Source: Pseudomonadota bacterium
GTDB lineage: Bacteria > Pseudomonadota > Gammaproteobacteria > Enterobacterales > Enterobacteriaceae
DNA length: 29,075 nt
Direction of reading: 5' to 3'
Assembly (NCBI GenBank): GCA_023454395.1
Contig: JAEYFY010000101.1
Span: 1-29,075 of the forward strand
Every line of letters starts with the position of its first letter. The first letter of the stretch is position 1. Positions 22,132-29,075 of the stretch are shown here, piece after piece. The notes under the pieces were generated by a model, which did no database searches, had not been told where the DNA came from, and saw only the letters and a program-made list of their open reading frames with translations. Made by a program: the position numbers and the translations under genes.

Positions 22132-23234
22132 ATTTGAGCGCCTTTCTTCCTTATTAAGATAAAACCGAATAGTGCACTGACTAAACTTATACCAATAAAC
22201 ATGGGGAAAAAGAATAGGAGTATGACTAAGATAGGAAACCAAATTGCAGTTGCTATTGCACCACCTAGTATTTTAAAAAAGCTAATAGTATTACGGGCAT
22301 CAGCAAAATGAGATGCAACAAGTGAGGATAATAATATTGGAAATAAAATATACATAAATAAAAATGAAATATAACGCCAAATTAATATAGAATATTGAGA
22401 ATTATTTTCTATATTCTGATTATCATTATTTGATTTGAATGGATTATTTTGATAATCAATAAAGGATTCAGCATAAGATTTACCATTCTTATTTTTATTA
22501 AAAGCATAGGAAGATGCTTTCTCAAAAATATCAATATTTGGACAGTTAACAGAAATTTTATTTAGTGATGTAGAAACTTCTGTATGTATATTTTGCTCCC
22601 ATTCTCTGATTGACAAATTACCTTTTTGTGAATTTATACAAATATTCTCACCAATATAAACTTCTACTTTTGAACTGAATTTATCTGGGGCTATATAAAA
22701 CAATCCCATAGGAATAATATCAAAAACTACTCCCTCACTGATCAAGGTTCTAATAATCCTCGCGGCACCTCGTTGATAAGGCAATGGTTGGAAACCCCAC
22801 TCACTACTGCCTTCTGGAAATAAGAGTAGATTACCACCCGCCTTTATATGTGCAATTGCAGCATCTGAAGGGCTTGAAAATATATTTGCATTTATACCTA
22901 AACGTTGTCTATCCTTTTTCCTGACTACGGGAATACCCGTAAAAAAACTTCTCATTAAAGGACTATTCAATAATTGAATTGAAGCCAAAGCTTGAATGTT
23001 AGAAAATGCTTTTAATACAATGTAACCATCAAAAGCACTGTTCCGATGACTACATAGAATTAACTTTGGATGTGTATTTTCAGCTTGAGATCTACTATGG
23101 TAAATAAGTGAGACTTTGGAAAAGTAGATTTCTCTAATTGCACTCGAGATGAAGCGATAATAAAAAGGAAGTGGAGAACCAGCAACAAAAGAGGAGGTTT
23201 TTCTTATTGATGAAGGCAATATTGAATTAAACAT
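22125..23234 (-). CDS. PlsC-like lysophospholipid acyltransferase with C-terminal membrane helices
   Basis: This 369-aa protein is the first gene of the operon, with AAGGAAA before the ATG at 23234. The acyltransferase block I is SHRNSAFDG (His63, Asp69), with five residues between His and Asp instead of the usual four. Block III is LLLFPEGSSEWG (about 137-147), and PIxPMGLF-like IIPMGLFYIAP is the late block. The C-terminal third carries a polar Asn-rich stretch and about two membrane helices (YISFLFMYILFPILLSSLVA and a second). It probably acylates a glycerol- or sphingo-like lipid. Its stop overlaps the PAP2 start by 7 bases. The acyl acceptor is unknown. Confidence 0.85.
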   Translation of the reverse strand: MFNSILPSSIRKTSSFVAGSPLPFYYRFISSAIREIYFSKVSLIYHSRSQAENTHPKLILCSHRNSAFDGYIVLKAFSNIQALASIQLLNSPLMRSFFTGIPVVRKKDRQRLGINANIFSSPSDAAIAHIKAGGNLLLFPEGSSEWGFQPLPYQRGAARIIRTLISEGVVFDIIPMGLFYIAPDKFSSKVEVYIGENICINSQKGNLSIREWEQNIHTEVSTSLNKISVNCPNIDIFEKASSYAFNKNKNGKSYAESFIDYQNNPFKSNNDNQNIENNSQYSILIWRYISFLFMYILFPILLSSLVASHFADARNTISFFKILGGAIATAIWFPILVILLFFFPMFIGISLVSALFGFILIRKKGAQIC

Positions 23235-23383
23235 GAGATTTCCTTACATTATTCCTTCTTCAAAAACATATCACGCTCTTAAAAAAAGTAACACTAAAAA
23301 ATTAAAATTTAAAAAGCATTATTAGAATAAATTATTTCACTAATTTGAGGCTGTTAATTCTAATGAATAAGATGGAAATGAGT

Positions 23384-23863
23384 ATGATTCAACTTAGACT
23401 CGCTGAACCACAGGAAGCCAAAAGATTGTGGTATTTACGAAATCAAGCACTGCGATTTGGTTGTGAGAATGTTTATCCATCAGAGATTTTAGCCGCTTGG
23501 ACTCCTGATGAAATGCCTGAAGGATATCGGCAAGCTATTATTGATAATCCATTTTATGTGATTGATTATAAAGAATATAATATTCCTGTTACTTCGGGTT
23601 TTTTAGATGTTAAAACGGGTTTTGCTGAAGCTATTTTTACATTACCTGAATATATGGGGAAAGGATTCGCAGGACTAATTTTAAAACAACTTAAACATGA
23701 AGCAATTAAGAGAGGGCAATCTAAGTTATTTTTAGATGCAACACCTAATGCGGTATTATTTTATTTAAAGCAGGGTTTTAAAGCATTAGAAGAACGTGAT
23801 TATTATTCTGATTTAGCGAAAGCAAATTTGCATTGTTACCGCATGTACATTGATTTAGATTAG
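23384..23863 (+). CDS. GNAT-family N-acetyltransferase
   Basis: Several in-frame ATGs compete (23363, 23372, 23378, 23384). The last (MIQLRLAEPQEAKRLWYLRNQALR) fits the usual GNAT start and has GGAA 6 bases upstream, giving 159 aa. The acetyl-CoA loop is LPEYMGKGFAGLILKQLK; the C-terminal LDATPNAVLFYLKQGFK is motif B-like. The N-terminal ILAAWTPDEMPEGY is typical of a subgroup of small GNATs. The substrate is unknown. It is probably monocistronic, divergent from the acyltransferase operon. Confidence 0.88.
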   Translation: MIQLRLAEPQEAKRLWYLRNQALRFGCENVYPSEILAAWTPDEMPEGYRQAIIDNPFYVIDYKEYNIPVTSGFLDVKTGFAEAIFTLPEYMGKGFAGLILKQLKHEAIKRGQSKLFLDATPNAVLFYLKQGFKALEERDYYSDLAKANLHCYRMYIDLD

Positions 23864-23876
23864 TTGTTTGTATTTT

Positions 23877-23900
23877 AACCATCTTAAATGGATGGTTTTT
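23877..23900 (+). terminator. Terminator of the GNAT gene
   Basis: AACCATC (23877-23883) pairs with GATGGTT (23891-23897), followed by T residues, 14 bases after the stop codon. Confidence 0.8.
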
Positions 23901-24017
23901 ATAATAGACTAATAATAAAAAAAGCTATTCTTAAAATGCGGTATAAATTTATTTTTATCATTTTTTGAATTAGCTTTTATATTAAATAACATGAAATAGC
24001 AATTTGCATAATGTTGC

Positions 24018-24041
24018 GATATTGTAAAGTATCACAATATC
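24018..24041. promoter_or_regulatory. Perfect dyad upstream of the AEC transporter gene
   Basis: GATATTGT (24018-24025) and ACAATATC (24034-24041) form a perfect inverted repeat with an 8-base spacer, ending 15 bases before the start codon. The 16-bp centre-to-centre arrangement suits a dimeric repressor, or a hairpin in the leader next to the ribosome binding site. Confidence 0.5.
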
Positions 24042-24056
24042 TCTAGGATAAATATT

Positions 24057-24965
24057 ATGCAAAATGTGTTATTAACGTTATGGCCGTTATTTGCGTTAAT
24101 TGCGCTAGGTGCAATTTTAAGAAAAAATAAAACGTTTGAGCCTGCGTTTTGGGTGGGGGCTGAAAAATTAAATTATTTTTTACTTTTTCCCGCTTTACTA
24201 ATTAATAGTTTGGCAAATGCACCTTTATCTGATCCTCAATTACCTCACTTAGCTGGGGCTATTTTTTCTGTAGTGATTATTGTTACAGTATTATGTGTTG
24301 TTTTGAAAAAAATCACAGGTTGGCCAGCTGGACGTTTTGGAGCAATCGTTCAAGGCAATATTCGATTTAACACCTATTTAGGTTTAGCCATTGTCGCTGA
24401 TTTATTTGGTGTTGAAGGTTTGGGGATCGCCGCCTTGATATTAGCAACACTGGTTCCTCTATCAAATGTCACTTCAGTACTTTGCTTAACCGCAGGGCAA
24501 AATGTGACTTTGCGTCAATTGATATTTCCTATCATAAAAAACCCTTTAATTATCTCTTGTGTTATTGGGATCATAATAAATCTGTCAGGAATGGGGCTTC
24601 CTTTTGGTAGCGATCAATTTCTCAAATTGCTAGCAGCAACCAGCTTACCCTTGGGGCTTATTTGTATTGGTGCGGCATTACATTTATCAACACTAAAAGC
24701 AGAAAGTAAAATGATTAGTATTAATACGATTACTCGTTTACTTATTGTGCCAATAATCGCCTATAGCGTCGCCTACTTTTTAGGTTTATCATCACTTGTT
24801 ACAATACTTCTCGTTATTTTCTTTTCTATTCCAACTGCTCCTACTTCTTATATTTTAACTCGACAATTAGGGGGAGATTCTGAACTTATGGCAGGGATAA
24901 TTACTTCCCAAACAATGATTGCAGCTATTACTTTACCGATCGTATTAAGTTTTTTAATTCCATAA
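24057..24965 (+). CDS. AEC-family membrane transporter
   Basis: This 302-aa, very hydrophobic protein has about ten membrane spans and no signal sequence. It opens with MQNVLLTLWPLFALIALGAI. Internal features such as GNIRFNTYLGLAI, the half-way NPLIISCVIGI and the closing PTAPTSYILTRQLGG are those of auxin-efflux-carrier (AEC) family proteins. Bacterial members move organic acids such as malate or malonate; the substrate here is not readable. AGGA lies 9 bases before the ATG, and a perfect dyad just upstream suggests specific control. Confidence 0.88.
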   Translation: MQNVLLTLWPLFALIALGAILRKNKTFEPAFWVGAEKLNYFLLFPALLINSLANAPLSDPQLPHLAGAIFSVVIIVTVLCVVLKKITGWPAGRFGAIVQGNIRFNTYLGLAIVADLFGVEGLGIAALILATLVPLSNVTSVLCLTAGQNVTLRQLIFPIIKNPLIISCVIGIIINLSGMGLPFGSDQFLKLLAATSLPLGLICIGAALHLSTLKAESKMISINTITRLLIVPIIAYSVAYFLGLSSLVTILLVIFFSIPTAPTSYILTRQLGGDSELMAGIITSQTMIAAITLPIVLSFLIP

Positions 24966-25086
24966 ATTTAAAGAAATACGACTAATATGATTTATATTGG
25001 GTGATTTTTTATAGAATAGTTTCAATAAAAATGTTCTTCTCTTAAATATAATTTTAATTATTATATGGTTGATTTAAGAGGAAGTT

Positions 25087-26358
25087 ATGATGAGTATGAA
25101 AATTGGTCGAAATGATATTTCTACTTCACAAATATTAAAAATATCACAAGGAGAAAAAACAAAAGATGTTATGTCATTATGGGCTAAAATAAAAGATTGG
25201 TTCCAATCAAACAAAAGAGAAAAAGCACTAAAAATAATTGAGAATATTGTATCTAAAGAGCAATTTGACGATAAAAACCATTTTAAAATGGTATATCATG
25301 TTTTAATGCTAAAATCTATGGCTTCAGAGGCATATAAAGAAAGAATAAAAATTACTATTGATGCTAGTTTCAGTAATCCGAATAATAAAGATATTACGAT
25401 TTTAATCGATAATTATAATATTTTTATAAAGGATATAGACAATAAACAGCTTAATAAAATATCAATAATAATTAATGCTTTTAATCGACATTCATCAATT
25501 TTTTCCAATGAAACCGCATTAAAATATCTATATGAAAAGCTAGATCAAAATGAGAGTGAAAATAAATGTAATGATCTACTTTTTGCTGAGTTATATCTTG
25601 AATTAGATAAGAAAATAAGTACGGGTGAAATAGACTTAGAGCTGAATAAAAGTAACTTTAATCAAGTTGACTTTTATGCAATAAGCCAGCGCGTAAACGA
25701 GACTGTAGATGAGAGTAATACTAATTTAGATATAAAAAAGGCACTAAGAAAAGATATAAATAGAGATACTTATATTGTAAATGGTGAAAAAGTAAAAAGT
25801 AAAGATCAAGAAGAGGCAATGCAACAATTTGAATTTTTAATAAAAGGTCTCTCAGAGAAAAATAAAAAGGCAATTTGCTATTTACTAAATCAAGAAGGTA
25901 TCACCCTAATTAAATCATATAATACTGCTTTTGATTACTACACATTGACAACATCTTTCTCAGGCGACAATATTGTTAAGCAAGAAAAAATTTATAGTAT
26001 AAAAAGTCTTTCTGATGATCTAATTGAAATAAAAATAAAATATTTAAAAAAAAGCAATGATAAAGTAAATCACAATATTACTTTGGCTAAACCATTTGAA
26101 AGTAAGTTATATAATTTTATATATGATATGGTTGTTACTAATAATAGTTTCGAACAAAATGATGATAAAAGTTTAAATAAAAAAATCCAAGAGATAAAAA
26201 GCCAACTAAATGAGAAAGAACCAAATCTAGGAGAAAAATTCCTAGATCTATTGTATAGAGATAAAATAATTAATGAAGATAAAATTGATATTACGCTAAA
26301 ACTATATAAAGGAGAGCTAGTCTCGTTAGATGGAGAATGTTCATATAGATTTTATTAA
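25087..26358 (+). CDS. Possible type III secreted effector with a Salmonella-effector-like N-terminus
   Basis: This 423-aa protein is Lys-, Asn- and Ile-rich and starts with AAGAGG 5 bases before the ATG at 25087. Residues 27 to 58 read DVMSLWAKIKDWFQSNKREK followed by ALKIIENIVSKE. This resembles the WEK(I/M)xxFF translocation domain shared by Salmonella effectors such as SspH2, SlrP, SifA, SseJ and SopD2, at a similar distance from the N-terminus. No signal peptide or membrane helix is seen. The middle (KDINRDTYIVNGEKVKSKD) and the C-terminal half look like a separate folded module, which I do not recognise. Composition is more AT-rich than both neighbours, consistent with transfer. No secretion apparatus is in the window. 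Confidence 0.6.
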   Translation: MMSMKIGRNDISTSQILKISQGEKTKDVMSLWAKIKDWFQSNKREKALKIIENIVSKEQFDDKNHFKMVYHVLMLKSMASEAYKERIKITIDASFSNPNNKDITILIDNYNIFIKDIDNKQLNKISIIINAFNRHSSIFSNETALKYLYEKLDQNESENKCNDLLFAELYLELDKKISTGEIDLELNKSNFNQVDFYAISQRVNETVDESNTNLDIKKALRKDINRDTYIVNGEKVKSKDQEEAMQQFEFLIKGLSEKNKKAICYLLNQEGITLIKSYNTAFDYYTLTTSFSGDNIVKQEKIYSIKSLSDDLIEIKIKYLKKSNDKVNHNITLAKPFESKLYNFIYDMVVTNNSFEQNDDKSLNKKIQEIKSQLNEKEPNLGEKFLDLLYRDKIINEDKIDITLKLYKGELVSLDGECSYRFY

Positions 26359-26367
26359 TCTTATCCT

Positions 26368-26396
26368 TTGGGCTAAACAGAGCTTCTTGCTATTAT
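26368..26396 (+). promoter_or_regulatory. Possible amn promoter inside the upstream hairpin region
   Basis: TTGGGC (26368-26373) and TATTAT (26391-26396) are 17 bp apart. They form a plausible sigma-70 promoter whose transcript would begin just past the left arm of the hairpin at 26379-26427. Confidence 0.35.
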
Positions 26397-26431
26397 GTAG
26401 ACAGACCAATAATAAACAAGAGGCTCTTTTT
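26379..26431 (+). promoter_or_regulatory. Terminator-like hairpin overlapping the amn ribosome binding site
   Basis: AGAGCTTCTTG (26379-26389) pairs with CAAGAGGCTCT (26417-26427) with one G-U pair and a 27-base loop, followed by T residues up to the amn ATG. The right arm contains the AAGAGG ribosome binding site. On transcripts reading in from the effector-like gene it would terminate or block translation; transcripts from an internal promoter would escape. Confidence 0.5.
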
Positions 26432-27883
26432 ATGTCACAACCTCACAACCCAGAAATTCAAAGAATTATTAATGAGTTAAAACAACAATATCAAAATGCT
26501 GTTGATGCATTACGCAATGCCATTATTGATTATGTTCAAGATGGAAAATTACCAGATATAAAACAAAGAGCTGAAGGGATATTTGCTTACCCTCAATTAA
26601 CTGTACATTGGTATGGTGAAGTTAAAACAGAAGATAAAACGCGTGCTTATGGTCGATTATCAAAATCAGGTAATTATTCTACCACGATTACTAATCCGGC
26701 TTTATTTGAAAATTATCTGTCAGAACAACTGCAACTTATTGCTGATGCTTACCATGCCACTTTTGAAGTAACTGCTTCAAAACAAGAAATTCCTTATCCT
26801 TTTGTGATTGATGGTACAGGCATTGGTTTTGATAGAAAAATGAGTGCCTCTTTAGCAAAATACTTTCCTACTACTGATTTGTCTAAAATTGGTGATGAAA
26901 TTACTGATGGTTTAATCAGTGATAGGGATATTTTACCTCTTTCTCATTTTGATGCATTGCGTACTGATTTTTCATTAGCACGTTTAAAACATTATACGGG
27001 AACATTACCCGAAGATGTTCAACCTTATATTTTATATACAAACTATAATCGTTATGTTGATGAGTTTGTTCGTTGGGCTTGTGAACAAGTTGCAGATAAA
27101 AATAGTGCATATTGCGCACTCTCTTGTGCGGGGTTTCAGCAAATTACGGCAGAAACGGTTGATCCTGAAAAGTTAATTTCTGATTTAACTTGGAAGAAAT
27201 ATCAAATGCCAGCCTATCACTTAATTGCTAAAGAAGGTCCCGGAATAACATTAGTGAATATTGGCGTTGGTCCTTCAAATGCGAAAACAATTTGCGATCA
27301 TTTAGCGGTTTTACGTCCTCATGTTTGGCTAATGATTGGTCATTGTGGGGGATTACGTGAGAGCCAGCAACTTGGTGATTATGTGTTAGCTCATGCTTAT
27401 TTACGTGATGATCATATTTTAGATGACGTTTTACCTCCTGATATTCCTATCCCAAATATTGCTGAAGTGCAACGAGCACTTTATGATGCTACGAAGATGA
27501 TCAGCGGTAAACCAGGGCATGAAATAAAACAGAGATTAAGAACAGGAACTGTTGTTACAACGGATGATCGCAACTGGGAATTACGTTTTTCCGTTTCAGC
27601 GAGAAGATTTAACTTAAGTCGCGCCGTCGCTGTTGATATGGAAAGTGCCACAATTGCTGCTCAAGGTTATCGTTTTCGCGTTCCTTATGGCACCTTATTG
27701 TGTGTATCAGATAAACCGTTACATGGTGAAATTAAATTGCCTGGTCAGGCTAATCATTTTTATGAAGGTGCAGTATCAGAACATCTGCAAATTGGTATTC
27801 AAGCGATTGAGCTATTAAAAGAAGAAGAAGATAAACTGCATTCTCGTAAGTTAAGAACGTTTAACGAACCACCTTTCAGATAA
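26432..27883 (+). CDS. amn: AMP nucleosidase
   Basis: Amn hydrolyses AMP to adenine and ribose 5-phosphate in the cytoplasm and helps balance the adenylate pool. The start at 26432 (MSQPHNPEIQRIINELK) has AAGAGG 8 bases upstream. It gives 483 aa, essentially the length of E. coli Amn; the longer frame from 26330 overlaps the preceding gene. The N-terminal family domain is followed by the nucleoside phosphorylase-like catalytic domain with NIGVGPSNAKTICDHLAVLR, LMIGHCGGLRESQQLGDYVL, VVTTDDRNWEL and VDMESATIAAQGYRFRVPYG. Nothing looks damaged. It has its own terminator. Confidence 0.96.
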   Translation: MSQPHNPEIQRIINELKQQYQNAVDALRNAIIDYVQDGKLPDIKQRAEGIFAYPQLTVHWYGEVKTEDKTRAYGRLSKSGNYSTTITNPALFENYLSEQLQLIADAYHATFEVTASKQEIPYPFVIDGTGIGFDRKMSASLAKYFPTTDLSKIGDEITDGLISDRDILPLSHFDALRTDFSLARLKHYTGTLPEDVQPYILYTNYNRYVDEFVRWACEQVADKNSAYCALSCAGFQQITAETVDPEKLISDLTWKKYQMPAYHLIAKEGPGITLVNIGVGPSNAKTICDHLAVLRPHVWLMIGHCGGLRESQQLGDYVLAHAYLRDDHILDDVLPPDIPIPNIAEVQRALYDATKMISGKPGHEIKQRLRTGTVVTTDDRNWELRFSVSARRFNLSRAVAVDMESATIAAQGYRFRVPYGTLLCVSDKPLHGEIKLPGQANHFYEGAVSEHLQIGIQAIELLKEEEDKLHSRKLRTFNEPPFR

Positions 27884-27935
27884 ACCACCACAAAATAACA
27901 GCAAAATAGCATGTTATAAAAATAAGCTTAATTTA

Positions 27936-27970
27936 AATACCCAATTTAATTTATTAAATTGGGTATTTTT
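27936..27970 (+). terminator. Terminator of amn
   Basis: AATACCCAATTTAA (27936-27949) pairs with TTAAATTGGGTATT (27954-27967) around TTTA, followed by T residues. It also separates amn from the convergent recombinase gene ending at 27982. Confidence 0.9.
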
Positions 27971-27981
27971 CAGAGTAAAAA

Positions 27982-28974
27982 CTAAAAACGTAAATGTCGA
28001 GCCGCTTTTCTTAGTCGATCATCTCCACGTCTATCATAACGCTGAGTTGTCATAATACTGGCATGTCCCATAGCATCTTTTACCGTGACAATATCTTCAC
28101 CGTTATCAAGCATTGCTGAAGCAAAGGTTCTTCTTAAATCATGGGGAGCAAATTTATCAATACCACTTTCTTGTTGGCGTATTTCTAAAATATAGTAAAT
28201 CGCTTGGTCTGTTATTCGCTCATCAGTAACATCATCGAACCGACGAATTCGAGTAAAAAGGGCGCCATCTTGAGTACCTCTTATTTCATCGATCCATAAT
28301 TGAACACGATCCCAAGTATCATCAGGCATATAAGACATACGTTCTTTATTACCTTTACCTCTGACAATAAAGGCTTGATCACGAAACTGAATATGTTCGT
28401 AATTTAGAGCCACAATTTCTGAGCGACGCAATCCACAACCTAATAGCACACCTAATATTGCGGCATCCCTTAAACCTTTTGATGAATTGTCTTTTTCACA
28501 ACTTCTAAATAACGCACGAATTTCACTGCTAGTTAGCGCTCGACCTTTGGGTAACCGACTTCCTCTTACTGATTTAACTTGGCGGATATGCTGATAACTT
28601 TCAGTATCCATTTGTTTCATTGCCCAAGCTTCTAAAGCGACACCTTTTAATGCGGCAAGATAAGTATTGATAGTGGCAGGGGCTTTATTGGCATCAGACA
28701 ACATATCAATAATTGCTTGAATATGGTGACGACGAAGTGCTCCCCATTGGCAATTTTTAAGAGAAGAGAAACCGATCATCTTAGCAACAATAGTTAGAAA
28801 CGATCCCATTGTTTGACGACTACGTTTTGAACCTAAACTCATTAAATATGCCATTGCAGGATTAGTATGAGCAGGCGAGGTGAATGTTGCATTCAGATCC
28901 AATATTGCTTGTTTTTCAGGCAAGACTAGCGATGTTTCAGGCGTTAAATCCTGATCGTCGTGGTGAAATTCCAC
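27982..28974 (-). CDS. Orphan tyrosine recombinase/integrase
   Basis: This 330-aa site-specific recombinase starts at a GTG (28974) with AAGGA 7 bases upstream. All catalytic residues are visible: Arg in LGCGLRRSEIVAL, Lys in VRGKGNKER, HxxR in APHDLRRTFAS, the second His in DAMGHASIM, and the tyrosine in TTQRYDRRGDDRL. An N-terminal SAM-like core-binding domain (LSDANKAPATINTYLAALK) is present. It looks complete and functional, unlike the prophage integrase. No cargo, direct repeats or partner recombinase are seen within the window, so its element may extend past the right edge or it may be a resident chromosomal gene. Confidence 0.9.
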   Translation of the reverse strand: MEFHHDDQDLTPETSLVLPEKQAILDLNATFTSPAHTNPAMAYLMSLGSKRSRQTMGSFLTIVAKMIGFSSLKNCQWGALRRHHIQAIIDMLSDANKAPATINTYLAALKGVALEAWAMKQMDTESYQHIRQVKSVRGSRLPKGRALTSSEIRALFRSCEKDNSSKGLRDAAILGVLLGCGLRRSEIVALNYEHIQFRDQAFIVRGKGNKERMSYMPDDTWDRVQLWIDEIRGTQDGALFTRIRRFDDVTDERITDQAIYYILEIRQQESGIDKFAPHDLRRTFASAMLDNGEDIVTVKDAMGHASIMTTQRYDRRGDDRLRKAARHLRF

Positions 28975-29075
28975 TGTGATTTCCTTATTAAATCAACATA
29001 ACCATGATGAATATTCTAACAGATCCAAAAAAGAAAAAAGCTACTTTTTCAAAGGATCATTTTAATAAGTAGAGA

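Noticed and set aside
1..29075. CRISPR arrays, rRNA or tRNA genes, insertion sequences
   Set aside because: No regularly spaced repeats, RNA gene features or transposase genes were seen on reading both strands; short or diverged ones could be missed by eye.

Overview
The window looks like a chromosomal segment of an AT-rich enterobacterium, most likely Proteus or a close member of the Morganellaceae. This is inferred from base composition, the AhpF and AMP nucleosidase sequences and recollection of the family; no database was consulted. A decayed P2-like prophage sits in the 3' end of the chromosomal ahpF gene, followed by about 12 kb of chromosomal or accessory genes.

Prophage (about 1205-16863). 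Its ends are two perfect 33-bp direct repeats. One lies inside the last codons of ahpF (1205-1237), the other just before an orphan ahpF tail and the original-looking ahpF terminator (16831-16863). The phage supplied a replacement AhpF C-terminus and terminator, so ahpF stays intact. Inside, the P2 order is kept: integrase (reverse, broken), C-type repressor (reverse), Cox-like protein, small early genes including DUF2732, TraR/DksA and DUF3850 proteins, a Dam-type methylase, and the gpA replication initiator. Next come an AT-rich reverse-strand three-gene cargo operon, a cos-like site, portal gene Q (truncated), tail genes T and U (truncated), complete D and ogr, and a RelA/SpoT-domain gene beside the right end. 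A large deletion joins Q directly to T, removing nearly all head, lysis and tail genes. A second deletion joins T to U, and a 20-bp tandem duplication shifts the T frame. The element cannot make virions and probably cannot excise by itself, but both accessory loci appear intact.

The most interesting parts are those two cargo loci. The operon at 8540-11381 occupies the position between the replication gene and cos where P2 carries old and tin, a known hotspot for anti-phage genes. Its first gene shows a PD-(D/E)xK-like nuclease pattern; the other two genes I cannot recognise. The RelA/SpoT-domain protein at 15542-16576 has a synthetase core plus an unrecognised C-terminal region, as in stand-alone alarmone synthetases and toxSAS/CapRel-type effectors.

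Right of the prophage lie a secreted alpha/beta hydrolase, a DUF805-like membrane protein, and a tightly coupled reverse-strand operon (PlsC-like acyltransferase, Aur1-like PAP2 enzyme, and a PEP-synthase-like phosphotransferase without the TIM barrel). These are followed by a GNAT acetyltransferase, an AEC-family transporter, a protein whose N-terminus resembles the translocation domain of Salmonella type III effectors, AMP nucleosidase (amn), and an orphan tyrosine recombinase.
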